Shown piece by piece: positions 22,375 through 29,883 of a DNA stretch of 41,269 nucleotides (position 1 is its first letter; the number at the start of each line of letters is the position of its first letter). Position numbers and translations under genes: made by a program. Source of the stretch: Synergistaceae bacterium (lineage in GTDB: Bacteria > Synergistota > Synergistia > Synergistales > Aminobacteriaceae); the NCBI GenBank assembly GCA_031280635.1, contig JAITGK010000119.1:1-41269 (forward strand). The letters run 5' to 3'. The notes beneath the pieces were generated by a model. It made no database searches, was not told where the DNA came from, and saw only the letters and a program-made list of their open reading frames with translations.

Positions 22375-24219
22375 TTGAGGGAGGGCTTCGGGGCCGCCGA
22401 CTTACGAGAGTTGCCGCTGGAGAACCTAGACGCGCTGGCCGCGGAGGTACGCGAGCTGATCACCAAGGTGGTTGGGGAGAACGGCGGACACTTGGGTTCT
22501 TCGTTGGGTTCCGTGGAGCTTTGCGTTGCGCTCCTGCGGAAGTTCAACCCACTGGAAGACCGGATCGTCTTCGACGTGGGACACCAATCCTATCCTTATA
22601 AAATTTTGAGCGACCGCCTGGACCGTTTCCACACGCTCCGCGCCCAGGGCGGCGTCAGCGGCTTTCCTCGTCGCGCCGAAAGCCCTTTCGACCACTTTGA
22701 TACGGGGCACAGCAGCACCTCCATCTCCGCCGCGTTGGGCTACGCAAAGGCGCGTGACCTTCTCGGGCAAAAGCACCACGTGGTAGCCGTCGTCGGCGAC
22801 GCGGCCTTGATCAACGGACTGGCTTTCGAGGCCCTGAACCACGTTAAAGAAACGCAAACCCGCCTGATTATCGTCCTGAACGACAACAAACACTCTATCA
22901 GCCCGCGCGTTGGAGGCTTTGCCACGATGCTGGCGCGCCTTTCCGCCAGTACGTCTTACAACAAGATCAAGTTCGCCATCAAGGAATGTTGCCGCGCGCT
23001 CCCCAAGGGCGACGCGCTGGAAAAGGCGCTGGAAAGCATCCGCGACCAGATCAAGACCTTGGTAAAGCCTCAGAACGTCTTTGATGAGCTAGACATCAAC
23101 TACTGGGGACCCTTTGACGGGCACAACATTGGGGAGGCTGAAATGATCTTCGATTTGGCCCAGCGCTACGACCGGCCCGTGTTGCTGCATTTCAGCACCG
23201 TCAAGGGTAAGGGGTTCCCCGAAGCGGAGCGAAACCCCACGAAGTACCACCAGGTCGCGCCCAGGGTGGAGCGGGAGATCCCCAAAGCCCGAACCTGGAG
23301 TGACGCCGCGGCGGGGGTCGTGGAGGAACTTGCTCAGGCCGACGGGCGCGTGGTTTGCCTGACCGCCGCTATGGAAACGGGAACTAGGCTTGAAAACTTC
23401 CGGGTCCGTTTTCCAGGGCGGTTCTTCGACGTGGGTATCGCGGAAAGCCACATGCTTACTCTCGCGGCGGGTATGGCGGCTGGGGGGCTGCGCCCGTGGG
23501 TGTTCATCTACTCGACGTTTTTGCAGCGCGCTATGGATCAACTGGCCCACGACATCGCGCTTCAAAACCTGCCAGTGGTGCTGATGGTGGATCGGGCTGG
23601 CCTGGTGGGAGCGGACGGAGAGACGCATCAGGGACTTCTAGACGTGTCTTGGGGGCGGGCTGTCCCTAACGTGGAGATCTATGCCCCAACGGACGAGCCC
23701 TCCCTGCGGCAGATAACGACCCACGCCGCCAACCGTCAGGGTCCGACCCTCGTCCGTTACCCGCGGGGCCCCCTGTCAGACGTCCTGTACACCGGGCGGG
23801 AGCCTCTGGGTCCTGTCCTAACGCGACCGGGGGAGGAGTGGCTTTTGGTTGGGCATGGCGTCACTGTTCACACATTGCTTGAGGCGCGGGAGCGGGCGGC
23901 GCGCGCTGGTGGTCTTCCCGTGCCCGCCGTGGTGGACTTGAGGCGCTTGAAACCTCTAGACATGGATTTTATCGACGAAATTCTGAAGAGCTACTCCACC
24001 GTCGTCGTCGCGGAGGAGAGCTATCTGGTTGGAGGCGTGGGCGAGGCGATAGCGTCCCGCGCCTCGGAGACTGGGGCTGCCGTCGTCGTCCGGCGGCTGG
24101 GCGCGCCTGATCTTTTTGTCCCCCACGGAAGCGCCGCCCAGCAACGGGAGTTCTGCGGCCTTACCGCGGAGCGCGTCCTGAACTGCGGCATGGGCCTACG
24201 CGCCATCCACACAGCGTGA
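22375..24219 (+). CDS. dxs: 1-deoxy-D-xylulose-5-phosphate synthase
   Basis: A thiamine-diphosphate enzyme condensing pyruvate and glyceraldehyde 3-phosphate, the first step of the MEP isoprenoid pathway (cytoplasm). Motifs: GGHLGSSLG and GHQSYPYKIL in the N-terminal domain; the ThDP-binding stretch VVGDAALINGLAFEALNH with NDNKHSIS; YWGPFDGHN; then DRAGLVGADGETHQG and EESYLVGGVGEAIA in the transketolase C-terminal domains. From TTG 22375 the product is 614 residues, close to the usual 620-640. That start is preceded by GTGAGGAG with a 9-base spacer and begins just before the conserved LRELPLENLDALAAEVRE helix. ATGs at 22267 and 22291 are in frame but add unrelated sequence. Its stop overlaps the next gene's GTG (GTGA). 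Confidence 0.95.
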   Translation: MREGFGAADLRELPLENLDALAAEVRELITKVVGENGGHLGSSLGSVELCVALLRKFNPLEDRIVFDVGHQSYPYKILSDRLDRFHTLRAQGGVSGFPRRAESPFDHFDTGHSSTSISAALGYAKARDLLGQKHHVVAVVGDAALINGLAFEALNHVKETQTRLIIVLNDNKHSISPRVGGFATMLARLSASTSYNKIKFAIKECCRALPKGDALEKALESIRDQIKTLVKPQNVFDELDINYWGPFDGHNIGEAEMIFDLAQRYDRPVLLHFSTVKGKGFPEAERNPTKYHQVAPRVEREIPKARTWSDAAAGVVEELAQADGRVVCLTAAMETGTRLENFRVRFPGRFFDVGIAESHMLTLAAGMAAGGLRPWVFIYSTFLQRAMDQLAHDIALQNLPVVLMVDRAGLVGADGETHQGLLDVSWGRAVPNVEIYAPTDEPSLRQITTHAANRQGPTLVRYPRGPLSDVLYTGREPLGPVLTRPGEEWLLVGHGVTVHTLLEARERAARAGGLPVPAVVDLRRLKPLDMDFIDEILKSYSTVVVAEESYLVGGVGEAIASRASETGAAVVVRRLGAPDLFVPHGSAAQQREFCGLTAERVLNCGMGLRAIHTA

Positions 24220-25043
24220 CCCGGAAGAACGCGCCGCGGAGAGAACGGCTTGACAAGCTCTTGGTGGAGCGGGGTCTGATAGAGAGTCGCGCCAGGGCTC
24301 AGGCCTTGATCCTGGCGGGTCGGATTCGCGTGAATGGTCAGCGTGTGGATAAAGCGGGCGCGCCCGTGGCCGAGGATTGCGAGATATCCCTCGACGAGGG
24401 ACGCCGCTGGGCCAGTCGGGGGGCGTACAAGCTTCTGAAGGCCGTCGAAGTGTTCGATATTGACGTGAGGGGCCGCGTCTGTGTGGACATCGGCGCGTCC
24501 ACGGGGGGCTTTACAGACGTTCTGCTGGAGGCTGGAGCGGGAAAGGTCTACGCCGTGGACGTGGGGTACGGCCAGCTTATTTCCCGGCTGGCCAAGGACT
24601 CTAGGGTCATTGTCATGGACCGCGCCAATGCCCGCGCCCTCACGCCCGCTCACTTCGGTGAGGCCGCCGTAGGTCTTGTTGTCTGCGACGCCTCGTTCAT
24701 CTCCCTGCGTCTGCTGCTGCCAGCGATAGACGCGATTCTTTCAGAGGAAGGGGAGGCGGTTGTTCTGATAAAGCCCCAGTTCGAGGCGGGGCGTGAGCGC
24801 CTGGAGCGCGGCGGCGTGGTGCGCGATCCTTTTGTTCACGAGGCCATCTTGCGAGAGGTGCTTGACTTCGCCGTCCGCGAGACCCGTCTCCGACCCGTCG
24901 ACCTCTCCTGGTCTCCCATTTTAGGACCGGAAGGCAACATGGAATTCCTCTGCCGCCTAACCCGCGGCGCGCCTGTTGTCATTGACATCGCGGCCGTGGT
25001 CGAAGCCGCCCGTTGGGATACACACAAAATACGTCACAGGTAA
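24216..25043 (+). CDS. tlyA: TlyA-family rRNA methyltransferase
   Basis: A 275-residue protein with an N-terminal S4 RNA-binding domain (RLDKLLVERGLIESRARAQALILAGRIRVNG, ~10-40) and a C-terminal FtsJ/RrmJ-type SAM domain. Motif I is VCVDIGASTGGFTDVLLEAGA and motif II VYAVDVGYGQL; a DASFIS motif follows, then VVLIKPQFEAGR with the catalytic Lys region. TlyA proteins 2'-O-methylate 16S/23S rRNA (historically annotated as hemolysin). Length is typical. The GTG start overlaps the dxs stop (GTGA), so it is translationally coupled; dxs-tlyA adjacency is common in bacteria. Confidence 0.92.
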   Translation: MTRKNAPRRERLDKLLVERGLIESRARAQALILAGRIRVNGQRVDKAGAPVAEDCEISLDEGRRWASRGAYKLLKAVEVFDIDVRGRVCVDIGASTGGFTDVLLEAGAGKVYAVDVGYGQLISRLAKDSRVIVMDRANARALTPAHFGEAAVGLVVCDASFISLRLLLPAIDAILSEEGEAVVLIKPQFEAGRERLERGGVVRDPFVHEAILREVLDFAVRETRLRPVDLSWSPILGPEGNMEFLCRLTRGAPVVIDIAAVVEAARWDTHKIRHR

Positions 25044-25098
25044 TGAACGATAGCGTGATTCAATATGAACTTTCCGCTATAAAGGAGAGCTGGTGGGT

Positions 25099-26226
25099 AT
25101 GAGGGTATTGCCGATTTTGGACTTAAAGCGGAGCTGTGGGGCGCTGAAGGGGGAAATTTTGGAGGCGGTCTCGCGGGTGCTGGAATCTCAGTCTTTTATT
25201 CTGGGGCAGGAGGTGCACGCTTTCGAAGAGCGCGTGGAGAGCTACCTGGAGGGAGCCGCCGCCGTGGGCTGCGCGTCGGGCACGGACGCGCTGATCCTGG
25301 CCCTGATGGCTCTGGGCGTAGGGCCTGGCGACGAGGTTGTAACGACGCCCTACAGCTTCTTCGCCACAGTGAGTTGTATTGTCCGACTCGGAGCGACGCC
25401 TGTGTTCGCGGACATTGACCCCAAGACCTACAACATCGACCTGAAAGACGCCGCCGCCCGGTTTGGGTCAAAGACGAGGGCGCTTCTGCCAGTGCACTTG
25501 TTTGGGCAAATGACGCCGTTGGAGGAGATTGTGGGACTCTGCCGCGAAAAAGGGGTCTCCGTGGTTGAGGACGCGGCGCAGGCGTTTGGCTCCTGGCGCC
25601 GGGACGGGGAAAGGATCGTTCGGGCGGGGGGCATGGGGACCCTAGGGTGTTACTCCTTCTTCCCAACGAAAAATCTGGGGGCCTGTGGCGACGCGGGGAT
25701 GGTCGTCACCAAGGACGCGAGACTCGCGGAGCGGCTGAAGAAACTGCGCGTTCACGGCGCTGGGACAACCTACCTTCACGAGGAGGTAGGCTTGAACAGC
25801 CGTTTGGACGCTATTCAAGCCGCCATTTTGAACGTAAAGTTCCGCTGGCTTGAGCGCTGGAACGAAGAGCGTCGGGTGCTCGCCGACCGTTATCGTATGT
25901 TCTTTGGAAGCAAGGGCTTGGGTGAGTTTGTGACGCTCCCGGAGGAGCTGGAGGGGAATTTCCACATCTACCATCAGTACGCTGTCCGCGTTGCCCGACG
26001 GGACGCTCTGGCAACCTGGTTAGAAGAACGAGGCCTCTCCACGCGAGTCTACTACCCCCTGCCCCTGCACCTGCAAAAATGTTTCGCCTTCTTGGGATAC
26101 GGGGAGGGCGACTTCCCGGAGTCTGAACGCCTCGCGCGAGAGTCACTGGCCCTGCCCATGTTCGTGGGGCTTCTGCCGGAGGAACAGGAACGTCTGGTGG
26201 ACGCCATCGCGGAATTTTACCGGTGA
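25099..26226 (+). CDS. DegT/DnrJ/EryC1-family sugar aminotransferase
   Basis: A PLP-dependent (fold type I) enzyme of 375 residues that transaminates a keto-sugar nucleotide in the cytoplasm. Motifs: CASGTDALILALMALGVGPGDEV (cofactor phosphate site), TTPYSFFATVSCIVRLGATPVFADID, VVEDAAQAFG (Asp binding the pyridine nitrogen), and CYSFFPTKNLGACGDAGMVVT with the Schiff-base Lys in PTKNLG. RVHGAGTTYLHEEVGLNSRLDAIQAAIL is the canonical C-terminal signature. AAAGGAGA (25081-25088) fits ATG 25099 (10 bases) better than GTG 25093 (4 bases). Wording is close to WbpE/GnnB-type enzymes, so with the oxidoreductase at 18657 it could make a 3-amino-3-deoxy-GlcNAc nucleotide for lipid A or glycans; this pairing is inference. 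Confidence 0.88.
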   Translation: MRVLPILDLKRSCGALKGEILEAVSRVLESQSFILGQEVHAFEERVESYLEGAAAVGCASGTDALILALMALGVGPGDEVVTTPYSFFATVSCIVRLGATPVFADIDPKTYNIDLKDAAARFGSKTRALLPVHLFGQMTPLEEIVGLCREKGVSVVEDAAQAFGSWRRDGERIVRAGGMGTLGCYSFFPTKNLGACGDAGMVVTKDARLAERLKKLRVHGAGTTYLHEEVGLNSRLDAIQAAILNVKFRWLERWNEERRVLADRYRMFFGSKGLGEFVTLPEELEGNFHIYHQYAVRVARRDALATWLEERGLSTRVYYPLPLHLQKCFAFLGYGEGDFPESERLARESLALPMFVGLLPEEQERLVDAIAEFYR

Positions 26227-26334
26227 ACGAATACACGAACAATGATTCATGGCGGACGGTGTCGTCACGATATATTTATTTTTATTTTTATTGTGATGCC
26301 ACACCTCAATAAACTTAACTCGACTTAAAGCGGT

Positions 26335-26371
26335 TTGCATAATCGCGCGCGGAAATAAGAGACCAAAAACC
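26335..26371 (+). repeat. Intergenic repeat family, partial copy E
   Basis: TGCATAATCGCGCGCGGAAA then TAAGAGACCAAAAACC matches the left half of the family. It is cut off exactly where the IS200-like element begins (~26380), so the insertion may have split or truncated it. The bases 26227-26334 hold a TTTTTA-rich stretch and no gene. Confidence 0.65.
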
Positions 26372-26383
26372 TGGTCTCAACTA

Positions 26384-26491
26384 CTACCGGCTAAAGCCGG
26401 TAGGTTAGACAGCGACTGAAAGTCGCGTCCAGGCTAAAGCCTGCTTAAAGTTCCATGGCTAAAGCCATCTAAAGCTTACGACTGAAAGTCG
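26384..26491. repeat. Series of five short hairpins with TAAA or GAA loops
   Basis: Perfect stems at 26384-26403 (8 bp), 26412-26426 (6 bp), 26430-26443 (5 bp), 26455-26468 (5 bp) and 26479-26491 (5 bp). Loops alternate between TAAA (cores GGC-TAAA-GCC) and GAA (GACT-GAA-AGTC). The sixth, larger hairpin at 26765-26794 uses the same GGC-TAAA-GCC core. Only the core is conserved, not the flanks. Confidence 0.8.
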
Positions 26492-26715
26492 GACTCTATT
26501 TTTATACTGTCATCATCGTCATGTTGGTTTTCTATGTGGCTTTTGATCATTTTCTCAGTCACTGACCCTACTGTTGTACAAAAATATCCTCTTCCTCACA
26601 AATGTTGACCCCAGTGCCTCTTCCTCAATTCAGGGAATTCGTCTCGCGACAGTCGTGACAACCTTCCTTATTAAGTACCACATTATTTGTGACGGCGGTC
26701 TATACTGCCGCGCTC
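26476..26715 (-). pseudogene. IS200 TnpA transposase C-terminal remnant
   Basis: On the - strand the frame reads PPSQIMWYLIRKV then, after a one-base frameshift near 26632, ELRKRHWGQHL, a stop (TGA, 26596-26598) in the position of the family Trp, then GRGYFCTTVGSVTEKMIKSHIENQ. This matches the end of TnpA_IS200 proteins (…LKKRHWGQHLWARGYF…GNVT…YIENQ). The N-terminal half with the HUH motif is not recognisable. It is inactive. Confidence 0.8.
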
Positions 26716-26799
26716 CTATCACCTCTTGAGATTACATTATCACACTTATCAAAAGAACCTGCTGAAAGCTCTCCGGCTAAAGCCGGAGAGCTTTACCTG

Positions 26800-27150
26800 T
26801 TACATGGAAAACAAAGCATGGCGCGGAATACGTCATAAAGATCCACTTCTCGTGGGGCGCGTCTTCTTTTTTAGGAATTCCAAATCTCGTGAGATTTAGT
26901 TAAACCGCTCTCCGCTTACATCGCTGTCATATGCCTTACGCGTATGTTTCCTCTCCCGTCTGTTTTTGACTTGGCTTTTAGTATGTCTCATTTGAAAGAA
27001 TTTTTAGACAGGTTCTTAGATGTGTAAGCCAGCGCCAAAGCCTGGGATGGCGGCGGCCCCCTACAGAGCGCTGCGTCCAGACTACTAGAAAAAGAAGTAA
27101 AGAGCCACTCAGTCAGCTGTCCATTTTCTATGGTATCATCACTATCAAAA
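26800..27150. other. Gene-free stretch after the IS200 remnant
   Basis: I see no gene. A plus-strand frame open from about 26760 to 26901 lacks a start and similarity. The stretch 27050-27110 can be read as AKAWDGGGPLQSA…LLEKEVKSH, which may be the tail of a lost gene, but I cannot place it. Confidence 0.4.
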
Positions 27151-27190
27151 GGCAGCGCCGACTATCGCTCAGGTTGTTATCGGCGTTGCC
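27131..27190 (+). promoter_or_regulatory. Extended -10 and 11-bp leader hairpin before solute-binding protein
   Basis: TGGTATCAT (27131-27139) is an extended -10-like box without a clear -35. It is followed by GGCAGCGCCGA (27151-27161) pairing with TCGGCGTTGCC (27180-27190), one G-T wobble, with an 18-base loop. The hairpin would form at the 5' end of the mRNA, ten bases before the AAAGGAG ribosome site, and could stabilise or regulate the message. Confidence 0.4.
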
Positions 27191-27215
27191 TCAAATTGTG
27201 AAAGGAGTTATCTGA

Positions 27216-28913
27216 ATGTTAAAACGCATACGTATAGGGGTTTTATTTTGCGCGTTCTTTGGAATAGTAGGTTTTTGTGGCGCGGTTTTCGCTGGGTCTT
27301 CTTTCGACATATTCGCTTTTGAGGGGCCAAAGACGAAGGATTTGTATTATATAACCATGCCGGACACAGACTCGCAGCTCCTGGCGCTATTGGCCGGAAA
27401 GTTAGACGTACTCTCGGATATTTACCGCCCCAAGGATGTTGAGCGCTTGGCGCAGTTGGAGAGCGTGAAGGTCTCGGTGGCGCAGAGCTTCCATGGGTTC
27501 TACGTTACATTCAACACGCGTAAGTTCCCCTGGGACCAGACGGTACTTCGGCAAGCGGCGTCACAGGTAGTAGAACGTGAGCGGTGGACGCAAGACCTAT
27601 TCTCGCACTACTCTGAACCCGTGTCAAGCTTCTTACCACCTCTTTCTCCTTACTACGAGTCCGTGGAAACCTTCCCGGCGGGGGTCGAGGCCGCGCGCAA
27701 GCGACTAGCTGACGCCGGGTGGACGTGGAACCGTGAGGGGTGGCTTGTGGCGCCGGACGGGCGTGAAGCGCCTGTGACAAAGATCTTATGCCCGCCTTCT
27801 ACCGTGGCGGCTACTTCCGCGGAAATAGCTCTGCGTATGGCTAAGGCGCTCATCTCTATCGGCGTCCGCGCTGAGGCCGATTTGATGGACTTTCAGAGCC
27901 TCTTGGAGCGCGTTCATAATCAAGACTTTGACGCGTGCACGAATGCCTGGTCGATGAGTCGAGACCCCGATAATCTTTTCTCTTTCTACCATTCCTCGAA
28001 CGATGTAAAGTATGGCTACAATCTTAGTGGTATCGCGGATCCCCAGTTGGACGCCGCGCTCTATGACCTGCGCTACGCTCCCGACGAAGCTCGAGCGCGA
28101 GAAGCCATCTCCCGCGCTCTGAAGCTCTTGTCAGAGCTGATGCCGGCAATCCCTATTTACAGCCGTTACTCGATCTCGGCGGCGCGCGCCGACTGGGACG
28201 GGCTCTTCGTCACCAACCGCGTCACGATCGATAATCTGTTTACGCTCATTTCCATGTCCCCCAAGCAAGGCGGCCAGCGTCCTATCTATTGGAACATCCC
28301 AGAGGAAATTCGCGTTTTAAACCCTCTTACATCCTCTACAGCCTATGACTGGACCGTGTTGAGCACCATCTACGATACCCTGATTTCCGTCAACCCTGAA
28401 AACTTCGAGGACATGCCTTGGCTTGCCGAAAGTTGGGGCATCCACACGGAGGGGGAAAAGACCGTGCTGACGTTCACGTTGAGGCCGGGGCTGAAATGGC
28501 AGGACGGACGCCCATTGACGGCGGAGGACGCGGCCTATACCCTTCAATTCATCAAGGCCAGGGAAATCCCGCGCTTCTATGAGCGTGTGAAGGACATTGA
28601 GTCCATTACGGTCGAGAAGCAAACCCTGCGCGTGGTCATGGCGAACACGAGCTTCTGGCACTTGCGCAACATCGGAGGGATGCCTATTCTCCCCAAGCAT
28701 ATCCTGGAGAATGTACCCGACTGGCAGGCATGGCAACCCACGAACCGCTCACACGCAGCCCTGGACGGCGCCACGCTGACCGAGTTGGTGGGTACAGGAC
28801 CCTTTATTTTCCGGAAGTCTAGAACAGGGGAGTACGTGCATATGTCGAAAAACGAGTATTACTTCTTGTCCGGCGGACGGAGCGCTAGGAACAACACAGA
28901 GGACGCTCAATGA
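27216..28913 (+). CDS. Family 5 solute-binding protein with swapped halves
   Basis: A 565-residue periplasmic peptide/nickel-type (SBP_bac_5) binding protein with a Sec signal (residues ~1-26, cleavage near VFA-GS). The order of parts is unusual. Residues ~30-335 are what is normally the C-terminal half (DLYYITMPDTDSQLLALLAGKLDV, GFYVTFNTRKFPWDQTVLRQAAS, ending at LMPAIPIYSRYSIS). Residues ~350-555 are what is normally the N-terminal half (EIRVLNPLTSSTAYDWTVLS, YDTLISVNPENFEDMPWLAESW, FTLRPGLKWQDGRPLTAEDAAY, ending GTGPFIFRKSRTGEYVHMSKN). That is a circular permutation relative to DppA/OppA. AAAGGAG with an 8-base spacer fixes ATG 27216. The stop overlaps the oppB start (ATGA). Ligand unknown, probably a peptide. 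Confidence 0.85.
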   Translation: MLKRIRIGVLFCAFFGIVGFCGAVFAGSSFDIFAFEGPKTKDLYYITMPDTDSQLLALLAGKLDVLSDIYRPKDVERLAQLESVKVSVAQSFHGFYVTFNTRKFPWDQTVLRQAASQVVERERWTQDLFSHYSEPVSSFLPPLSPYYESVETFPAGVEAARKRLADAGWTWNREGWLVAPDGREAPVTKILCPPSTVAATSAEIALRMAKALISIGVRAEADLMDFQSLLERVHNQDFDACTNAWSMSRDPDNLFSFYHSSNDVKYGYNLSGIADPQLDAALYDLRYAPDEARAREAISRALKLLSELMPAIPIYSRYSISAARADWDGLFVTNRVTIDNLFTLISMSPKQGGQRPIYWNIPEEIRVLNPLTSSTAYDWTVLSTIYDTLISVNPENFEDMPWLAESWGIHTEGEKTVLTFTLRPGLKWQDGRPLTAEDAAYTLQFIKAREIPRFYERVKDIESITVEKQTLRVVMANTSFWHLRNIGGMPILPKHILENVPDWQAWQPTNRSHAALDGATLTELVGTGPFIFRKSRTGEYVHMSKNEYYFLSGGRSARNNTEDAQ

Positions 28914-29878
28914 CAGCTTTTTTGAGGCGGCTTTGCGGGCTATTCACGGTGCTGGGCGTGGTGCTGGGCCTCAACTTTTTTCTCTTTCGTCTCCTCCCAG
29001 GGGACCCTCTGACCGTGCTCATTGACCCGAACAACTATTCCCAAGAAGCGAAAGAAAGGGAAATCGCCCTTTGGGGTCTGGATAAGCCAAAACACGAGCA
29101 GTTCGCTATCTACATAAAGCGGATGGTCTCATTCGATTTCGGCTATTCCATGACGCTGAAACAACCTATTTGGGACTTGTTGCGCGATCTGGCGCCCAAC
29201 ACCGTGGCGCTTCTGCTTCCGGCGCTGGTCTTGGCGGCGGCGCTAGGGGTGTGGTTGGGCGTGAAGGCCGCCCTGACCCGCGGCTCGAAAACGGAACGCC
29301 TGGTTCTCGCCAGCAGCGCGATTTCCTTTTCATTCCCTTCATTTTTTGTACAATTGCTCCTGCTCCTGGGCTTCGCTTACACCTGGCAGATTTTTCCGAA
29401 TAGAGGCACGGTTTCAACTCCTTCACCGGAGGGGGGAGAAGCGGTACTTGATTATCTCTGGCACCTGGCCCTGCCGCTTTTCTCCTTGGTATTCTTAAGC
29501 TTTGGAGGGTGGGCTCTCTATGTCCGTAATATGATGCTGAAGGCCTTGGGCGAGGACTACGTTCTGATGGCTCGGGCGCGGGGGCTCTCGCGCCGTCAGG
29601 TGGTGTGGCGTCACGCTTTCCGCTCCATTCTGCCGCCGCTGCTGACGATTTTCCTGCTCTCCCTGCCCGGCGTCGTCAGCGGCGCGGTCATCACGGAAAG
29701 AGTGTTTGCTCGGGGTGGGGTTGGGAGTTTTTTGTTCGACGCCATCAACTTACGCGACTACCCCGCGATAGAGGCGGCTTTTTTCCTGCTGGCCCTGCTG
29801 ATCGTGGGGTGCAACCTTCTAGCGGACCTGGCTTACGCCTTGCTCGATCCGCGCGTGCGGCGGGGGCGCGTACACTGA
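28910..29878 (+). CDS. OppB/DppB-type peptide ABC transporter permease
   Basis: A 322-residue inner-membrane permease pairing with an OppC-type subunit. TM1 is at ~8-28 and is followed by the family motif RLLPGDPLTVLI; about six hydrophobic segments in all. The EAA loop is in EDYVLMARARGLSRRQVVWRHAFRSILPP and the C-terminal TM block in AAFFLLALLIVGCNLLADLAYALLDPR. Its ATG overlaps the binding-protein stop (ATGA), so the two are coupled. No oppC, oppD or oppF follows. The next gene converges from the other strand with only five bases between stops, which suggests a rearrangement boundary here. Confidence 0.9.
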   Translation: MTAFLRRLCGLFTVLGVVLGLNFFLFRLLPGDPLTVLIDPNNYSQEAKEREIALWGLDKPKHEQFAIYIKRMVSFDFGYSMTLKQPIWDLLRDLAPNTVALLLPALVLAAALGVWLGVKAALTRGSKTERLVLASSAISFSFPSFFVQLLLLLGFAYTWQIFPNRGTVSTPSPEGGEAVLDYLWHLALPLFSLVFLSFGGWALYVRNMMLKALGEDYVLMARARGLSRRQVVWRHAFRSILPPLLTIFLLSLPGVVSGAVITERVFARGGVGSFLFDAINLRDYPAIEAAFFLLALLIVGCNLLADLAYALLDPRVRRGRVH

Positions 29879-29883
29879 CGCGG

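Larger units (their letters stand above)
26384..26794 (-). mobile_element. Decayed IS200/IS605-type element
   Basis: The unit is bounded by a 13-bp perfect hairpin (AAAGCTCTCCGGC/TAAA/GCCGGAGAGCTTT, 26765-26794) on the tnpA 5' side and a run of five hairpins on the 3' side. Between them lies a remnant of a Y1 transposase. Subterminal hairpins are the recognition structures of IS200-family elements, which move as single strands. The element occupies most of the ~990-base gap between the aminotransferase and the solute-binding protein. Confidence 0.7.

Noticed and set aside
26384-26491. Evenly repeated short motifs suggesting a CRISPR array
   Set aside because: The repeats are short hairpins with variable flanks, irregular spacing (4-12 bases) and no spacer-sized intervals, and no cas genes are near. 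They fit IS200-type hairpins.
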